Source: Globisporangium splendens (Eukaryota; Oomycota; Peronosporomycetes; Pythiales; Pythiaceae). From it: DNA of 64,000 nt. Shown piece after piece: positions 1 to 10,853 of this stretch. The notes beneath the pieces were generated by a model. That model made no database searches. It saw nothing but the letters and a program-made list of their open reading frames with translations, and had not been told where the DNA came from. The stretch's first letter is position 1. Each line of letters starts with the position of its first letter. The DNA lies in assembly GCA_006386115.1 (NCBI GenBank), contig VFIW01000051.1, positions 1 to 64,000 of the forward strand, in the 5' to 3' direction. Position numbers and translations under genes: made by a program.

Positions 1-32
1 CCGTCTTTCCAAGTCCAAGCCACTTAATCACT

Positions 33-1282
33 ATGGTCCAGATCGCCAAACTCCTCATTGGGTCAGCGCTCGCCACCTGCGCGCTCGTCGATGCCCACCC
101 AGGCCAGCCGCAGCACGTCAAGACCACTGCCGAGCAAGCACACCATCGAATGCTCATGCAGAGCAACCAGCGAGCTCTTGCAGCGTGCGCCAACTCGGGC
201 TATGCGCGCGAACTCCGCGACCGCACCATCGCGCGTCGTCTCGCCACGGTTGAGCAATTGCGTAACGAAGTTGCGGGCCGACGACGCCTCGCTGCCTCGA
301 CCGTACTGGGGAAGGACCACAAGAGCACCAGCGTCACGAGCACGACTGCTGATGCTGCAACGCTGCTCGGAACCACCCCCAAGTGCTTCCTCGAACCCGA
401 GGTCACCCAGGGACCGTACTACGTCAGCGGTGAGCTCGTACGCACTGACATTAAGGAGACACAAAAGGGGATCGACTTGACTGCGGAGCTCCAAATCATC
501 GACGTCAACACGTGCACCCCCGTCAAGGACTACTACGTGGACTTTTGGCACTGCAACGCCACGGGCGTGTACTCGGGCTCGTCGCCAGTGGCAACGGTAA
601 CAGCGCCGATCTGTCCAACGCGAACGCGACATTCCTGCGAGGACTCGCAGCGACGAACGCTGACGGCATTGTGGCCTTCAAGACGATTTTTCCGGGGCAT
701 TACACGTCGCGCACGACGCATATTCACGTACTCGGCTCCCACGACGGCACGCTCCAATCAAACAACACGTACACGGGCGGCAAGGTTGCGAGCGTCGGCC
801 AGCTCTTCTTCGACCAGAGCCTCATCACGTCGGTGGAGGCGACGGACGTGTACAAGGTGAACACGCAAGCGATCACGCAAAACTCAGCCGACACGATCTT
901 TGGTGAAGAAGTGGTGGGCGATTTTGACCCCGTGATGAACTACGCGCTGCTCGGCAACTCGGTGACGGACGGCATCTTTGCCTGGATCTCCACTGGCGTC
1001 AATCGGACGGTCTCCAAGACCGTTGCGGCTGCAGCGACTTTAACGGCAAACGGAGGCGTCGCGTCGTCGACGACGACCACTGGTGGTGGTGCTGGCGGTC
1101 CTCCCACGGGAGCACCAAATGGAGAACCGAACTCGACGACGCCTACCACAACGTCTACTGCAACGCCTACGACAACTCCTACGCCAACGCCATCGGCGAC
1201 GACCAGCTCTGTGCCAGCAGCGGTCGCTGGATCGGTGCTCGCTAGTCTTATGATCTGTCTGAGCGCATTGCTTCTTCAGTAA
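33..1282 (+). pseudogene. D1: intradiol dioxygenase-like, single frameshift
   Basis: Secreted intradiol ring-cleavage dioxygenase-like protein (PF00775 type). The ATG at 33 starts a signal peptide ending in DAHPGQPQH, so the predicted mature protein begins with His. The frame runs through KCFLEPEVTQGPYYVSGE and NATGVYSG, then breaks near 575-580. The rest (VASGNGNSADL, PGHYTSRTTHIHV) is one frame over and ends at 1282 with a Thr/Pro-rich stretch and a hydrophobic GPI-anchor-like tail. Comparison with paralogues implies loss of one base after the VYSG motif. The right arm carries the same break. It is either a fixed pseudogene or a consensus error copied into both arms. The core promoter lies before base 1. 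Confidence 0.85.
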
Positions 1283-1432
1283 GCTAAGCGATCATGCTTG
1301 CTCCGACTAAGCGACACATTAGACTACTGGACAAAAAACGAAGGCTATGATCGCAAACTTTCGAGAAGATAGCATGCAAATTTACTCATATATATGTATT
1401 TCTTATGGACCGAGGCAGACACTCTTATCACC

Positions 1433-2644
1433 TTAATGGAAAAGCATGGCACTCAGAATCGCGAGAGCGGCAACGGCGGCTGAACCAATGTGAGCGGATG
1501 TTCCACTTGGAATCGGGACTGCGCTCGCAGGCCCTCCTACGGCACCCCCGGCATTTCCACCCACAGCATCCGGACCTGTGCTGCTGCCATTGCTAGCGGA
1601 CACTGGTCCCGTGACCCCCGCTCGCGCAGTGAGCGTTTCCGCAGCTGACACCTCGATCGAGGCAGTCATGTCGATGCCAACAGAGATCCACGCGAAGATG
1701 CCGTCAGCCACAGTGTCCCCGAGGAGGGTATACTCCATCACGGGGTCAAAGTCGTTGGCAGCAGACTGGGTGAAGATCGAGTCGTCTCGGTTCAAAGTGA
1801 GTCGTTGCTGGTTTGTCATGTACACGGGCGTGGCTTCCACCTCCGAGATGAGATCCTGGTCGAAAAAGATCTGGCCGACGTGCGAAACAGAGCCACCAGA
1901 GTACGTCTGGTTGGGAAGCAACGTGCCGCCGTGAGTTCCGAGGATGTGGACGTGGATTGCGCGACCGGTGTAATGACCAGGAAACTTGGTCACGAATGAC
2001 ACGACACCATTCGCATCCGTCGGAGACAGCCCTCGACCAAACGTATTGTCCCGGTTGCTGGTATCAGCGCGGTTTCCGTTGCCTCGCGCGACCACACCAG
2101 AGTAGACGCCTGTGGAGTTGCAGTGCCAGAAGTCGATGTACAGGTCCTCGACCGCAGTGCACGTGTTGACGTCGATGATCTGGAGCTCGGCGTAGAGATC
2201 GACGCCCGCTTGTTCTTCCCGGATATCGTTGCGGATGAACTCGCCGTTGACGTAGTATGGGCCTTCAGTCACCTCGGGTTCGAGGACGCACTTTGGGTCC
2301 GTTCCAAAGAGCGTCGCAGCGTCAGTGTTCCGAGTGATCCCACTGAGTGTCGACCGATGACTTGTCGCGAGTACCGTACTGGCACTCAATCGTCTGCGCG
2401 CCGCGACTTCGTCACGCAGTTTGTCGACGTGGGCAGCACGTCGCGAGATGGCTTGTTCCTTGAGCTTGCGGACGTGGGGCGAGTTCGCACATTCCTTCAG
2501 CGAGCGGTGCGCATTGGCCTGGAAAAGCGCTCGCTTCGCAGCGTCCACACCATGCTCCTGGTCGCGAGCTCCACGGTGTGCTGCGGCTGGAGCAACGACG
2601 AAGGCGAGCGACAGCACCGCGAGTAGCTGACGGAGAAGCACCAT
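1433..2644 (-). CDS. D2: secreted intradiol dioxygenase-like protein
   Basis: Intact 403-aa member of the cluster, convergent with D1. It has a signal peptide at residues 1-22, followed by HRGARDQEH, so the mature N-terminal His is kept but the usual HPG is changed. It carries the family core KCVLEPEVTEGPYYVNGE, the Tyr of STGVYSG and the PGHYTGRAIHVHI block, which supplies the second Tyr and two His. These are the expected Fe(III) ligands of intradiol dioxygenases. The tail is Gly/Ser-rich and ends in a hydrophobic helix, suggesting GPI anchoring. The substrate is unknown; catechol-type aromatics are typical for the family. Mirror copy at 22302-23513. Confidence 0.9.
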   Translation of the reverse strand: MVLLRQLLAVLSLAFVVAPAAAHRGARDQEHGVDAAKRALFQANAHRSLKECANSPHVRKLKEQAISRRAAHVDKLRDEVAARRRLSASTVLATSHRSTLSGITRNTDAATLFGTDPKCVLEPEVTEGPYYVNGEFIRNDIREEQAGVDLYAELQIIDVNTCTAVEDLYIDFWHCNSTGVYSGVVARGNGNRADTSNRDNTFGRGLSPTDANGVVSFVTKFPGHYTGRAIHVHILGTHGGTLLPNQTYSGGSVSHVGQIFFDQDLISEVEATPVYMTNQQRLTLNRDDSIFTQSAANDFDPVMEYTLLGDTVADGIFAWISVGIDMTASIEVSAAETLTARAGVTGPVSASNGSSTGPDAVGGNAGGAVGGPASAVPIPSGTSAHIGSAAVAALAILSAMLFH

Positions 2645-3722
2645 TGCTGGGAGGATCGGGAGGCAGCTTGGTGACGGCGAGATGCAAAATGGCGAGTGGC
2701 AGAAGAAGGAACGAGCAGCGTGATGAATCCTGAAAGGCTCCAGTCAAGCAAGCCATTGACGCGCGGCTTTTGCTGCATGGTAATCATCGGGCGGAGTGAC
2801 TGGCTTCCTTTTCGTATGTGAGACCGCAACATCATAACCTTTTTATAGTTGCTTGAATGTAACCATTTGCCTTCTTATTTGTGGTTGATTGTGCGACATA
2901 TTCACTATAAAGAGGCAGATCTTGACTGGATCCCACTGTTTGGATTTGCTCGGATGAAGCGAGAGGATCGTCTGGAAAAACCAAAATTAAACACGACGAT
3001 CTGAGCAACAGCCGGATGGTGAAAAAGCACACACCGGTTGAGAAACAACAGCAGCAGCGAACTGTGAAACCACGCGATGCAACGACACGTCGCCAGTGGC
3101 CGACGCGATCTCTGGGATGGCAACCAATTGATACAACAGCTCCTTTACCAGAACCCCTCAACTTTTTCTCAGGTTTAACCTGAGCCCAAGGTGTTATAGT
3201 ATATATCGTGCTGGCATGGAACATCACTTGAAGCGTCGTGTTTTCCCTCGTCTAGCAGAATCACATCCTTCGCGTGCACCAGAATGAATCAGTTCCGACT
3301 CCAGAGTCCCAATTCCCAGAGTTTCAGACAATCGTTTGTCCTCGCCTCCGGTACGCTCTCAGCTATGCACTCGACAACGAACCAGACATGGTGGACTCCC
3401 TCGTCACGATAGACGTAATCCTGTCGCGCTCCGCACATGAATGCTCAGCGTAGCTTGTAACACTAGCAGATTCTATTCATCGTAGATAGACTGCGTCCTT
3501 GTGGCTGAAGGAAGAGCCCAGCCTAACTTGCAAACAATTTGAGGTATCTTTACCCCTGAAAATGAGAAAAATACCACCAGCAAACTTCTATTTTGTGTGG
3601 AAAACTAAAATTCAAAAAGTGTTTTTGAATTTCAGTTCTGCACTTTTTTTCGATACTATTCTTCAAGGCTGCGTCCGAAGAATGCACAACCGACTAAGGT
3701 GCCCACTGTTCAGAATGAAAAA
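2645..3722. other. Intergenic region, D2 upstream and D3 downstream
   Basis: Apart from the D2 core promoter I see no supported gene. The open frames lack signal peptide, domain or codon-pattern support. 3480-3720 is notably AT-rich. Confidence 0.6.
2681..2700 (-). promoter_or_regulatory. Core promoter of D2
   Basis: On the minus strand this reads CACTCGCCATTTTGC, about 40-55 nt upstream of the ATG at 2644. It resembles the oomycete initiator plus flanking element (CTCATTyy followed by CAwTTT). Mirror at 22246-22265. Confidence 0.55.
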
Positions 3723-4982
3723 TCAAAAACCTACTGCAACAACGATACTGTCATGCGAATGGACCCAGCGACAGTAGCTGCTGGTGCCGCTGGAGGCAAC
3801 TGGAGACCCGCTGACTACCGTTGCCGCAGGGCTATTACTGTTGCTGTTACTGCTGGTATTGCTGCTGCCGGTGGTGGTGCTGGGCGTTTCAGGCGAAGTA
3901 CGTTCATTAGCCCCTTTCATACCATCAGAGGCACCACTCGCTGCGACCATCGCTCGCAGTGAGCGTAGCTGCTGCCGACACCGTCTTGGAGATCGTCGTA
4001 TCAACACCGATGGAGATCCACGCAAAGATACCGTCTTCGACCGAGTCCCCGAGGAGAACGTACTCCATGACAGGGTCAAAACCCGAAGCTGCCGACTCGC
4101 TGAGGATGGTGTCCGCCGAGTTGAGTGTGATGGACTGAGTGTTCACTGCGTACTTGGACGTAGCCTCCACTTCGGTGATAAGATCTTGGTCGAAGAAGAT
4201 CTGGCCGACGTGAGCGGCTTTGCCTCCCGAGTAGGTCTTGTTGGCGAGCACGGTGCCATCGTGGGACCCAAGCACATGGATGTGTGTAGCACGGCCGGTG
4301 TAGTGTCCTGGGAAGGTCGTCGTGAACGACACGATCCCACTCGAGTCCGTCGGTGCGAGACCGCGGTTGAAAGTCTTGTCGATGTTGGTCGTGTCTTTGC
4401 TGTTGCCATTTCCTTCTGCGATTACGCCAGCGTAGACCCCTGTGGTGTTGCAATGCCAGAAGTCCACGTAGAGGTTCTGAACTGGTTTGAACGAGTTTAT
4501 GTCGATCATCTGGAGGTCGACGTACAGATTGATTCCGGGCTGATTTCACGGATATCGTTGCAGATCAGCTCGCCACTTACGTAGTACGGTCCTTGGGTGA
4601 CTTCGGGTTCCAAGACACACTTTGGAGTAGTTCCGAAGAGAACGCTTGGGCTTGAGGAGACACTTATCCCAGTAAGGTCGGACTGATGGTTCGTTGCAAG
4701 CACAGTTGCCGCAGTCAGCCGCCTGGTAGCTTGCTCTTGTTGTAGTTGCTCTACCTTCAGCATGCGCTGGTTATGGATTTGCTCTTGGAGCTTTCTGACA
4801 TGAGGAGAGTTGGCACACGCTGCAAGGGATCTCTTGCTAGTCTCCACCAAAAGTCGTCGCTGTTCACTTGCAGTGACTGAATGCACATGGCTTGGTTCGT
4901 CGCCCGGGTGAGCTGATGTCAAGTTGGCAAGAGCAAAAGCACACAGTGCGATTGCGGTGAGGAAGTTGCCGATCTGAGCCAT
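3723..4982 (-). pseudogene. D3: intradiol dioxygenase-like, two frameshifts
   Basis: The ATG at 4982 opens a signal peptide ending in TSAHPGDEPSH. The first frame runs to GELICNDIRE and then breaks near 4530-4550, where one base is missing relative to the paralogues; it stops at 4506. The second frame (from about 4530 down to 3925) has NTTGVYAG and PGHYTGRATHIHV. A second shift near 3953 puts the Ser/Thr-rich tail into another frame, ending at 3723. Positions 3951-4395 are identical to the matching part of D6, and the second shift sits at the edge of that tract. The right arm has the same damage, so this is probably a pseudogene. Confidence 0.85.
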
Positions 4983-5544
4983 GGCTCGACAGGCAGTGTG
5001 CTGCAGCGCGTAGTTTACGTTTTGTACCCGCTAGAGGGAAACTGCAAAGTGATCTCCGTTCTCCTGACAACTTCTTTGGCCATGGCAGAGAACTTGAATT
5101 TGTCAGCGTATAACTTGACGTGCTTCTCCTCCCCAAACCAGCTGTTTTTAGACGCAGTGTATCGTTTCTATTCAAACGTTGATATTCCGCCATGACGCTG
5201 AAACAGCAACAAAAGAGCCACATTTAGCGACCAGGCAGAACAAATCTCATACCAAGTAACTGAAATCTACTGCCACTTTACTCTTGGCTTCAACGTTTCA
5301 GAAAATGAAAAATGGGAACCATCGTCAAGCACACGGACATTTAAACAATTGGACTTCATTTGAGATGGAAGAAAAACTTGCACGACTGTAACTGAATCAG
5401 CTGTCTCAACTACTTTAGTCGATCCAAATTCGCATCAAAAATGTAGTTGTATGCTTACAAGAACAGTCACCATGCTATCTCCACAATCGCAGGAATCGTT
5501 TTCCCGAGGGGAATATCTCACACCACAAAACACTCACTTCTTAG
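4983..5544. other. Intergenic region between D3 and D4
   Basis: D3 upstream and D4 downstream sequence. No supported gene; AT-rich from about 5220. Confidence 0.6.
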
Positions 5545-6840
5545 CTACACGCGACGAGATTGCACACACGCACTCGGAGCCGAGGTGGTCGATGCTTCCG
5601 AAGCGGCGGACGACGAGCTAGTGGTCGAAGCAGCAGTAGGAGCCGTCACTTCCGACGACGCAGGAGCACCGCTCACGCTTCCAGAAGGTGGTGGTCCCAT
5701 GCTGCCGCCGCCGAAACCAGATCCGCTTGGAGGAGCTCCGCCCATGCTGCCCGATGGACCGTTGCCACCACCACCGCTCATACCGTTCGACGCGTTCATC
5801 ACGCCACCGTCCGCCGTCAGCGTCGCCGCGCCAGTCACCGTCTTCGAGATCGTCATGTCGACACCAACCGAGATCCACGCGAACACGCCGTCTTCGATCG
5901 AGTCTCCGAGCAAAGCGTACTCCATGACCGGGTCAAATCCCGACGCCGTCTCCTCCGCGAAAATCGAGTCGGCCGAGTTGAGCGTGAGGGACTGCTTGTT
6001 GACGCTGTAGGCCGACGTCGCCTCCACCTCGGTGATAAGATCTTGGTCGAAGAAGAGCTGACCGACGCTCGCGGTCTTGCCCCCCGAGTACGTGTTGTTC
6101 GCGAGCACGGTGCCGTCGTGCTGTCCGAGGATGTGGATGTGGGTCGCGCGGGACGTGTAGTGGCCTGGGAACGTCGTGATGAAGTTGACGAGTCCGTCGG
6201 CGTCCGTTGGCGCGAGACCGCGGTTGAAGGTCTTGTCGACGTTGGTCAAGTCGGAGCTGTCGCCGTTGCCGCTCGCGACCACACCGGCGTAGACCCCCGT
6301 GGAGTTGCAGTGCCAGAAGTCGACGTAGTAGTCTTCCACGGGGGTGCACGTGTTGACGTCGATGAACTGGATCTCGGCGTACAGGTCGACGCCGGCTTGG
6401 GTCTCGCGGATGTCGTTGCGGATGAGCTCACCCGTGACGTAGTACGGTCCCTGGGTGACCTCGGGTTCGAGGATGCACTTGGGGTCGGTTCCGAAGAGCG
6501 TGGTTGGGTCCGTGTCCACGGTGACGTCGGTGAGGTTGGTCTTGTGGCTCGTGGCGAGCACGTCGGCAGCAGCGAGGCGTCGACGCGCGGCTTGTTCTTG
6601 GCGGAGTTGCTGCACCTTGGCGGCACGGCGCGCGACGGTGCGTTCCTGGAGCTTGCGAGCGTGGGGCGAGTTGGCGCAGGCCTTGAGGGAGCGCTGGGCA
6701 TTGGCGTGGAAGAGCTTGCGGTGGGCGATCTCGGCGGCGGACTTGACGTGGTGCTGCTGACCAGGGTGGGCCGAGACTGAGTCGGAGAGCGCGAAGGTGG
6801 CGAGAGCGGCCGCGCCGAGGAGGGTAGAGAGGTGAACCAT
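5545..6840 (-). CDS. D4: secreted intradiol dioxygenase-like protein
   Basis: 431-aa protein. I chose the ATG at 6840, although the frame stays open to 7038, because a signal peptide starts here (MVHLSTLLGAAALATFALSD, cleavage before HPGQQHH) and the promoter block at 6921-6938 lies about 80 nt upstream. It has the core KCILEPEVTQGPYYVTGE, Tyr in STGVYAG, and Tyr plus His-x-His in PGHYTSRATHIHI. The C-terminus is a Gly/Ser/Pro-rich stretch with no hydrophobic end, so unlike D1, D2 and D6 it is probably released rather than GPI-anchored. It is very GC-rich, which opens long spurious antisense frames. It is one half of the nested inverted pair with D5; mirror copy at 18106-19401. Confidence 0.92.
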   Translation of the reverse strand: MVHLSTLLGAAALATFALSDSVSAHPGQQHHVKSAAEIAHRKLFHANAQRSLKACANSPHARKLQERTVARRAAKVQQLRQEQAARRRLAAADVLATSHKTNLTDVTVDTDPTTLFGTDPKCILEPEVTQGPYYVTGELIRNDIRETQAGVDLYAEIQFIDVNTCTPVEDYYVDFWHCNSTGVYAGVVASGNGDSSDLTNVDKTFNRGLAPTDADGLVNFITTFPGHYTSRATHIHILGQHDGTVLANNTYSGGKTASVGQLFFDQDLITEVEATSAYSVNKQSLTLNSADSIFAEETASGFDPVMEYALLGDSIEDGVFAWISVGVDMTISKTVTGAATLTADGGVMNASNGMSGGGGNGPSGSMGGAPPSGSGFGGGSMGPPPSGSVSGAPASSEVTAPTAASTTSSSSAASEASTTSAPSACVQSRRV

Positions 6841-6920
6841 TCCGCTAACGAGGTAGGTGAGAAGGTTCTTGTTGGTGATGCGGAGGAGCTCCTTGTTGCT
6901 GGTGGTCTTGTGTGGCCGAA

Positions 6921-6938
6921 GGCAAATTGTGGAATGAG
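6921..6938 (-). promoter_or_regulatory. Core promoter of D4
   Basis: Minus-strand CTCATTCCACAATTTGCC is a near-perfect oomycete Inr plus flanking-promoter-region match, giving a 5' leader of about 90 nt. Confidence 0.75.
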
Positions 6939-8272
6939 TTGGAGACTGAGTGAAATACGTCGTGGAATGGTATCTTGTCGAGACGATTGCCGGATGTCTG
7001 TCTTGGTCTAATAAACAAGTAATCTTGCCGTTAGTCACTGACTAGTTCTTGTGTTTTGTGGCTCGTAGGTGGTCGATCTGCAATTCGGACGGTGTCATCT
7101 GCAAATCCCGTTGGTTCAGTTTGATGAGGATCAACGAGATCGAGGTCGCTGAAAGCGCCTTTTTTCTGCACTGTTGATCTCGTGGACAGCAAAACGAAAA
7201 TGGCACTGTCGGTAGCATGTGTCAGCCGTTGGACAAGATGGACGCATTTTTGGTGAATAAAACGACAAACGCAATGCAACCTCAGATTGTTTGATGCAAG
7301 CAAAGCTGCGCGCAAACAATTTCTTGAATATGGCAGCTTCGACTTGTCGTACCTTTATAGTATATGTTATATCCGATTCCGATTTGCTCGACCTCTATGC
7401 TCTGATATAAGTGTAGCCCTATCCCTTTCACACACCTGCTGGGCTGCACAGCACACACACACTCTGGAGTCCAGAGTATAGAATCCTTTCATCCCCCAAA
7501 CGCACCTCGAACCGGACCTCCACGGACGTGGACATGAAGTTGAGCCGCAAACGCCTGGCATGCTTCCTTCTGCACGCCATCAAAGGCGACGACGAGGTGT
7601 CTGCGATTGGGTATGAATATGGATTACAAAGTCATATCGAGGCACAACCCAATCAGAGCGTGACGGACATGGGCAAAACAAATGGGTGAATTTGAAGTTA
7701 GGAAACAATGAATCGATACACCGCACAAGATTTCTCCTCTAAGGTGCTGCCAGTTTGACAAGATAGTCTAAATTATTCCAAGAATTGCGAGCGACGGTGT
7801 TAACTGTTTGTTCAGAGCGAACCGGAGTATATTATTAATAGCCCACGATTAATGCAGCCGCACAACAACACAGCCGAGCGTTCGATTCGGCAAGTGCCTG
7901 TCCACGCAACCGCTCAGATCTGACGTGCTGGTCTCGAGTCCTACGGACCGAGCATGAGATGCGCATATGGACACATTCCACAACTGTCCTTTCTCTTGCA
8001 CCGAGTTCTCAACTCGACGTTCTGGAGATCCAAGTGGGCTCGTCGTCTCAGCTGTTCCAAACAGATCGCACGATCGTCGGGAGACACACGGACTCACATC
8101 GATTCTTCTATAGAGATAGAAGTGCCTGGATTCCTAACAGAGCACCACAAAATAGAGGGCGTGGATAGCAAATGAACCAACGGCAAGATTACTTGTTTAT
8201 TAGACCAAGACAGACATCCGGCAATCGTCTCGACAAGATACCATTCCACGACGTATTTCACTCAGTCTCCAA

Positions 8273-8290
8273 CTCATTCCACAATTTGCC
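8273..8290 (+). promoter_or_regulatory. Core promoter of left-arm D5
   Basis: Same CTCATTCCACAATTTGCC block as D4. It is intact here even though the following gene is corrupted. Confidence 0.7.
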
Positions 8291-8374
8291 TTCGGCCACA
8301 CAAGACCACCAGCAACAAGGAGCTCCTCCGCCATCACCAACACTAACCTTCTCACCCCTGCCCTCGTTATCGGA

Positions 8375-9701
8375 ATGGTTTCCCCTCTCTACCCCCTCGG
8401 CGCGGCCGGCTCTCGCCACTTCGCGCTCTCCTCTTTCACTCTCGGCCCCACCCTGGTCAGCAGCACCAAGTCAAGTCCTGCCGCCGGATCGCCCACCGCA
8501 AGCTTCCCCCCTTTTTTCCACTCCAATGCCCTCAGCGCCTCCCTCAAGGCCTGCACCAACTGTCGGCCACCCCCCCAACGCCGCAAGCTCCAGGAACGCA
8601 ACCGTCGCGCGCCATTGCCGCCAAGGTGCACACTCCGCCAAGAACACGCCGCGCGTCGACGCTCGGCTGCCGACGTGCTCGCCACGAGGGCCACAGACCA
8701 TTCTCACCGACGTCACCGTGGACACGGACCGCGACCACGCTCTGCGGAACGACCCCAAGTGCATCCTCGAACCCGAGTCCACCCCGACCGTCTACGTCAG
8801 TGGTGAGCTCATCCGCAACGACATCCTCGATACCCAAGCGGGTCGACCTTTAACGCCGAGATCCAGTTCATCGACGTCAACACGTGCCCCCCGTGGAAGA
8901 AACTACTACGTCGACTTCTGGCACTGCACTCCACAGGGGGGCTAGCGGTGTTGTCCGCGAGCGGCCACGGCGACAGCTCCGACTTGCCAAGTCGACAAGA
9001 CCTGACAACCGCCGGGTCTCGTCGCCAACGGAACGCTCTGACGGACTCGTCAACTTCATCACGACGTTCCCAGCCACTACACTTCCCGCGCGACCCACAT
9101 CCACTCCTCGGACAGCACGACGGCACCGGGTGGCTCGCTAACAACATCGTACTACATCGGGGGGCAATACCGTCGAGCGTCGGTCAGCCTTCTTCGACCA
9201 AGATTCTTATCACCTGAGGTGAGGCGACGTCGGCCTACAGCGTCCAAGCAAGCAGTCCCTCAGCGCTCAACTCTGCGACTCGCTTGTCCGCGGAGGCTAC
9301 GGCGTCGGGATTTGACTCCGGTCATGTAGTCCGCTTTGCGCGGACTCGATCGAAGACGGGCGTGTTCGCGTGTATCTCGGTTTGGTGTCGACATGACGAC
9401 CGATACGGTGACTGGCGCGGCGACGCTGACGGCGGACGGTGGCGTGATGAACGCGTCGAACGGTATGAGCGGTGGTGGTGGCAACGGTCCATCGGGCAGC
9501 ATGGGCGGAGCTCCTCCAAGCGGATCTGGTTTCGGCGGCGGCAGCATGGGACCACCACCTTCTGGAAGCGTGAGCGGTGCTCCTGCGTCGTCGGAAGTGA
9601 CGGCTCCTACTGCTGCTTCGACCACTAGCTCGTCGTCCGCCGCTTCGGAAGCATCGACCACCTCGGCTCCGAGTGCGTGTGTGCAATCTCGTCGCGTGTA
9701 A
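8375..9701 (+). pseudogene. D5 (left arm): degraded intradiol dioxygenase copy
   Basis: Collinear with the intact D5' gene at 16575-15280 but with dozens of substitutions and single- or few-base indels, so no frame runs for long. Recognisable pieces are PKCILEPES, VYVSGELIRNDI, NYYVDFWHC and, in frame at the end, the Gly/Ser/Pro-rich tail (about 9400-9701). Damage begins near 8331, affects all codon positions and includes homopolymer-length changes. The last 300 nt match D4 rather than D5'. This is either real decay or a stretch of poor consensus; the single-arm, indel-rich pattern favours poor consensus. Confidence 0.85.
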
Positions 9702-10853
9702 GCGAGAAACTAATATTTGACGGTGTAGTGATATTCCTAGAGCATCGTTGTGTTCGATTGAGGGGATACCGAAGCGTCTGTTCTTGTATACTTATAACAT
9801 CATTTTTTTCAGCAAAACCTTGGATTGATGTTAAGGGTCCATTTTTGATCCGATTTACTCTCTTTTGTCCAAATAACATTGTGCTCGTTGTTTCTGTGTA
9901 ACAAATGTCGATTTGGTGGCGGTGTGAATGAACGCTCTGAAGTACTTCGTCAAGCCAAAACACACTCGGACGATAGACCTTTTGTAATAATTGATCGTGT
10001 CAAATGGCGGTGTCCGACGAAGACCATCGAGTCTATTTTACCGTTTGGTACACACTCCACAAGGTCATCAGCACCATGCTACATGCCATCCACCTCATGT
10101 ACAAGCAATCTACCACCAACTTCATTATGAAGGCATCACGCGGCATGAGCCCTCTTGCTCTTGCCACCTTGGCCCTCGCCATCCAGGCAACAAACCTCCG
10201 TGGTTAAGCTCTGAGGTGCTGCAATGCACACCACGATTTTTGTATTTTGTGTGTGTGTTTTACGGAATCGATATCCTCCCTGCCACCTCTCTCCGAGACG
10301 TCCCATCATGCGTCTCCACCAAAACAGTGTCTGTCTAACACACAAGATGGACCTCCAAAACGGCGATCACAATAGGATGTCGCAAACACATAGGAAAGAA
10401 GGACAGCGGAGGTCCCATCCAGCTTGAACGTCCTATACTGCAATGAAAAGCAAGCACGCAGAAGCTGCGCTGGAGTCTGCTCGGTCGACGAGTGGAGAAA
10501 TTTTTGCGGTGTGTGACTCGAGGAATGAGGCGAGCTCAAATAATGTACGCACTGTCACACATGACTAGACCACTTGGCTCGTTTATGCACCTGCTGATCA
10601 AATCTTGCACATCGTTTTAATTTCGGTTTACGGTGGCACGAGAGTCTCGTCAGGTTAGTCTTCTGGGGGTTTAACTGATGCACAGAAAAGGGACATGTCC
10701 AGAAAACATCGCATACGAAGAGTTGTCACCGACTGACATGACTTCCCATTACTGTGCTGCTGCTACTGGAGCGATCACCTTTCCACTCATTTCCAGATTT
10801 ACCGTCCATCGGAAAGATCAACCCCCGCTTCTTTCGAAGAAAGCTCTGCCACA
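9702..10853. other. Intergenic region between D5 and D6
   Basis: No supported gene. A 67-codon frame at 10004-10207 (+), repeated in the other arm, starts MAVSDEDHRV but has no domain or signal peptide that I recognise. 9705-9790 has four differences from the mirror within about 65 nt, more than elsewhere in the arms. Confidence 0.5.
10786..10803 (+). promoter_or_regulatory. Core promoter of D6
   Basis: CTCATTTCCAGATTTACC, about 50-65 nt before the ATG, resembles the oomycete initiator plus flanking element. Mirror at 14178-14195. Confidence 0.65.

Larger units (their letters stand above)
6841..8374. other. Divergent intergenic region between D4 and D5
   Basis: Holds the two mirrored core promoters and the spacer of the nested inverted repeat (7033-8178). 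No ORF here has support. Confidence 0.6.

Noticed and set aside
5560..6780. 406-codon plus-strand ORF antisense to D4
   Set aside because: Shadow of a GC-rich, RNY-biased gene; no signal, domain or conserved motif, and the same frame recurs in every D4 or D5 copy.
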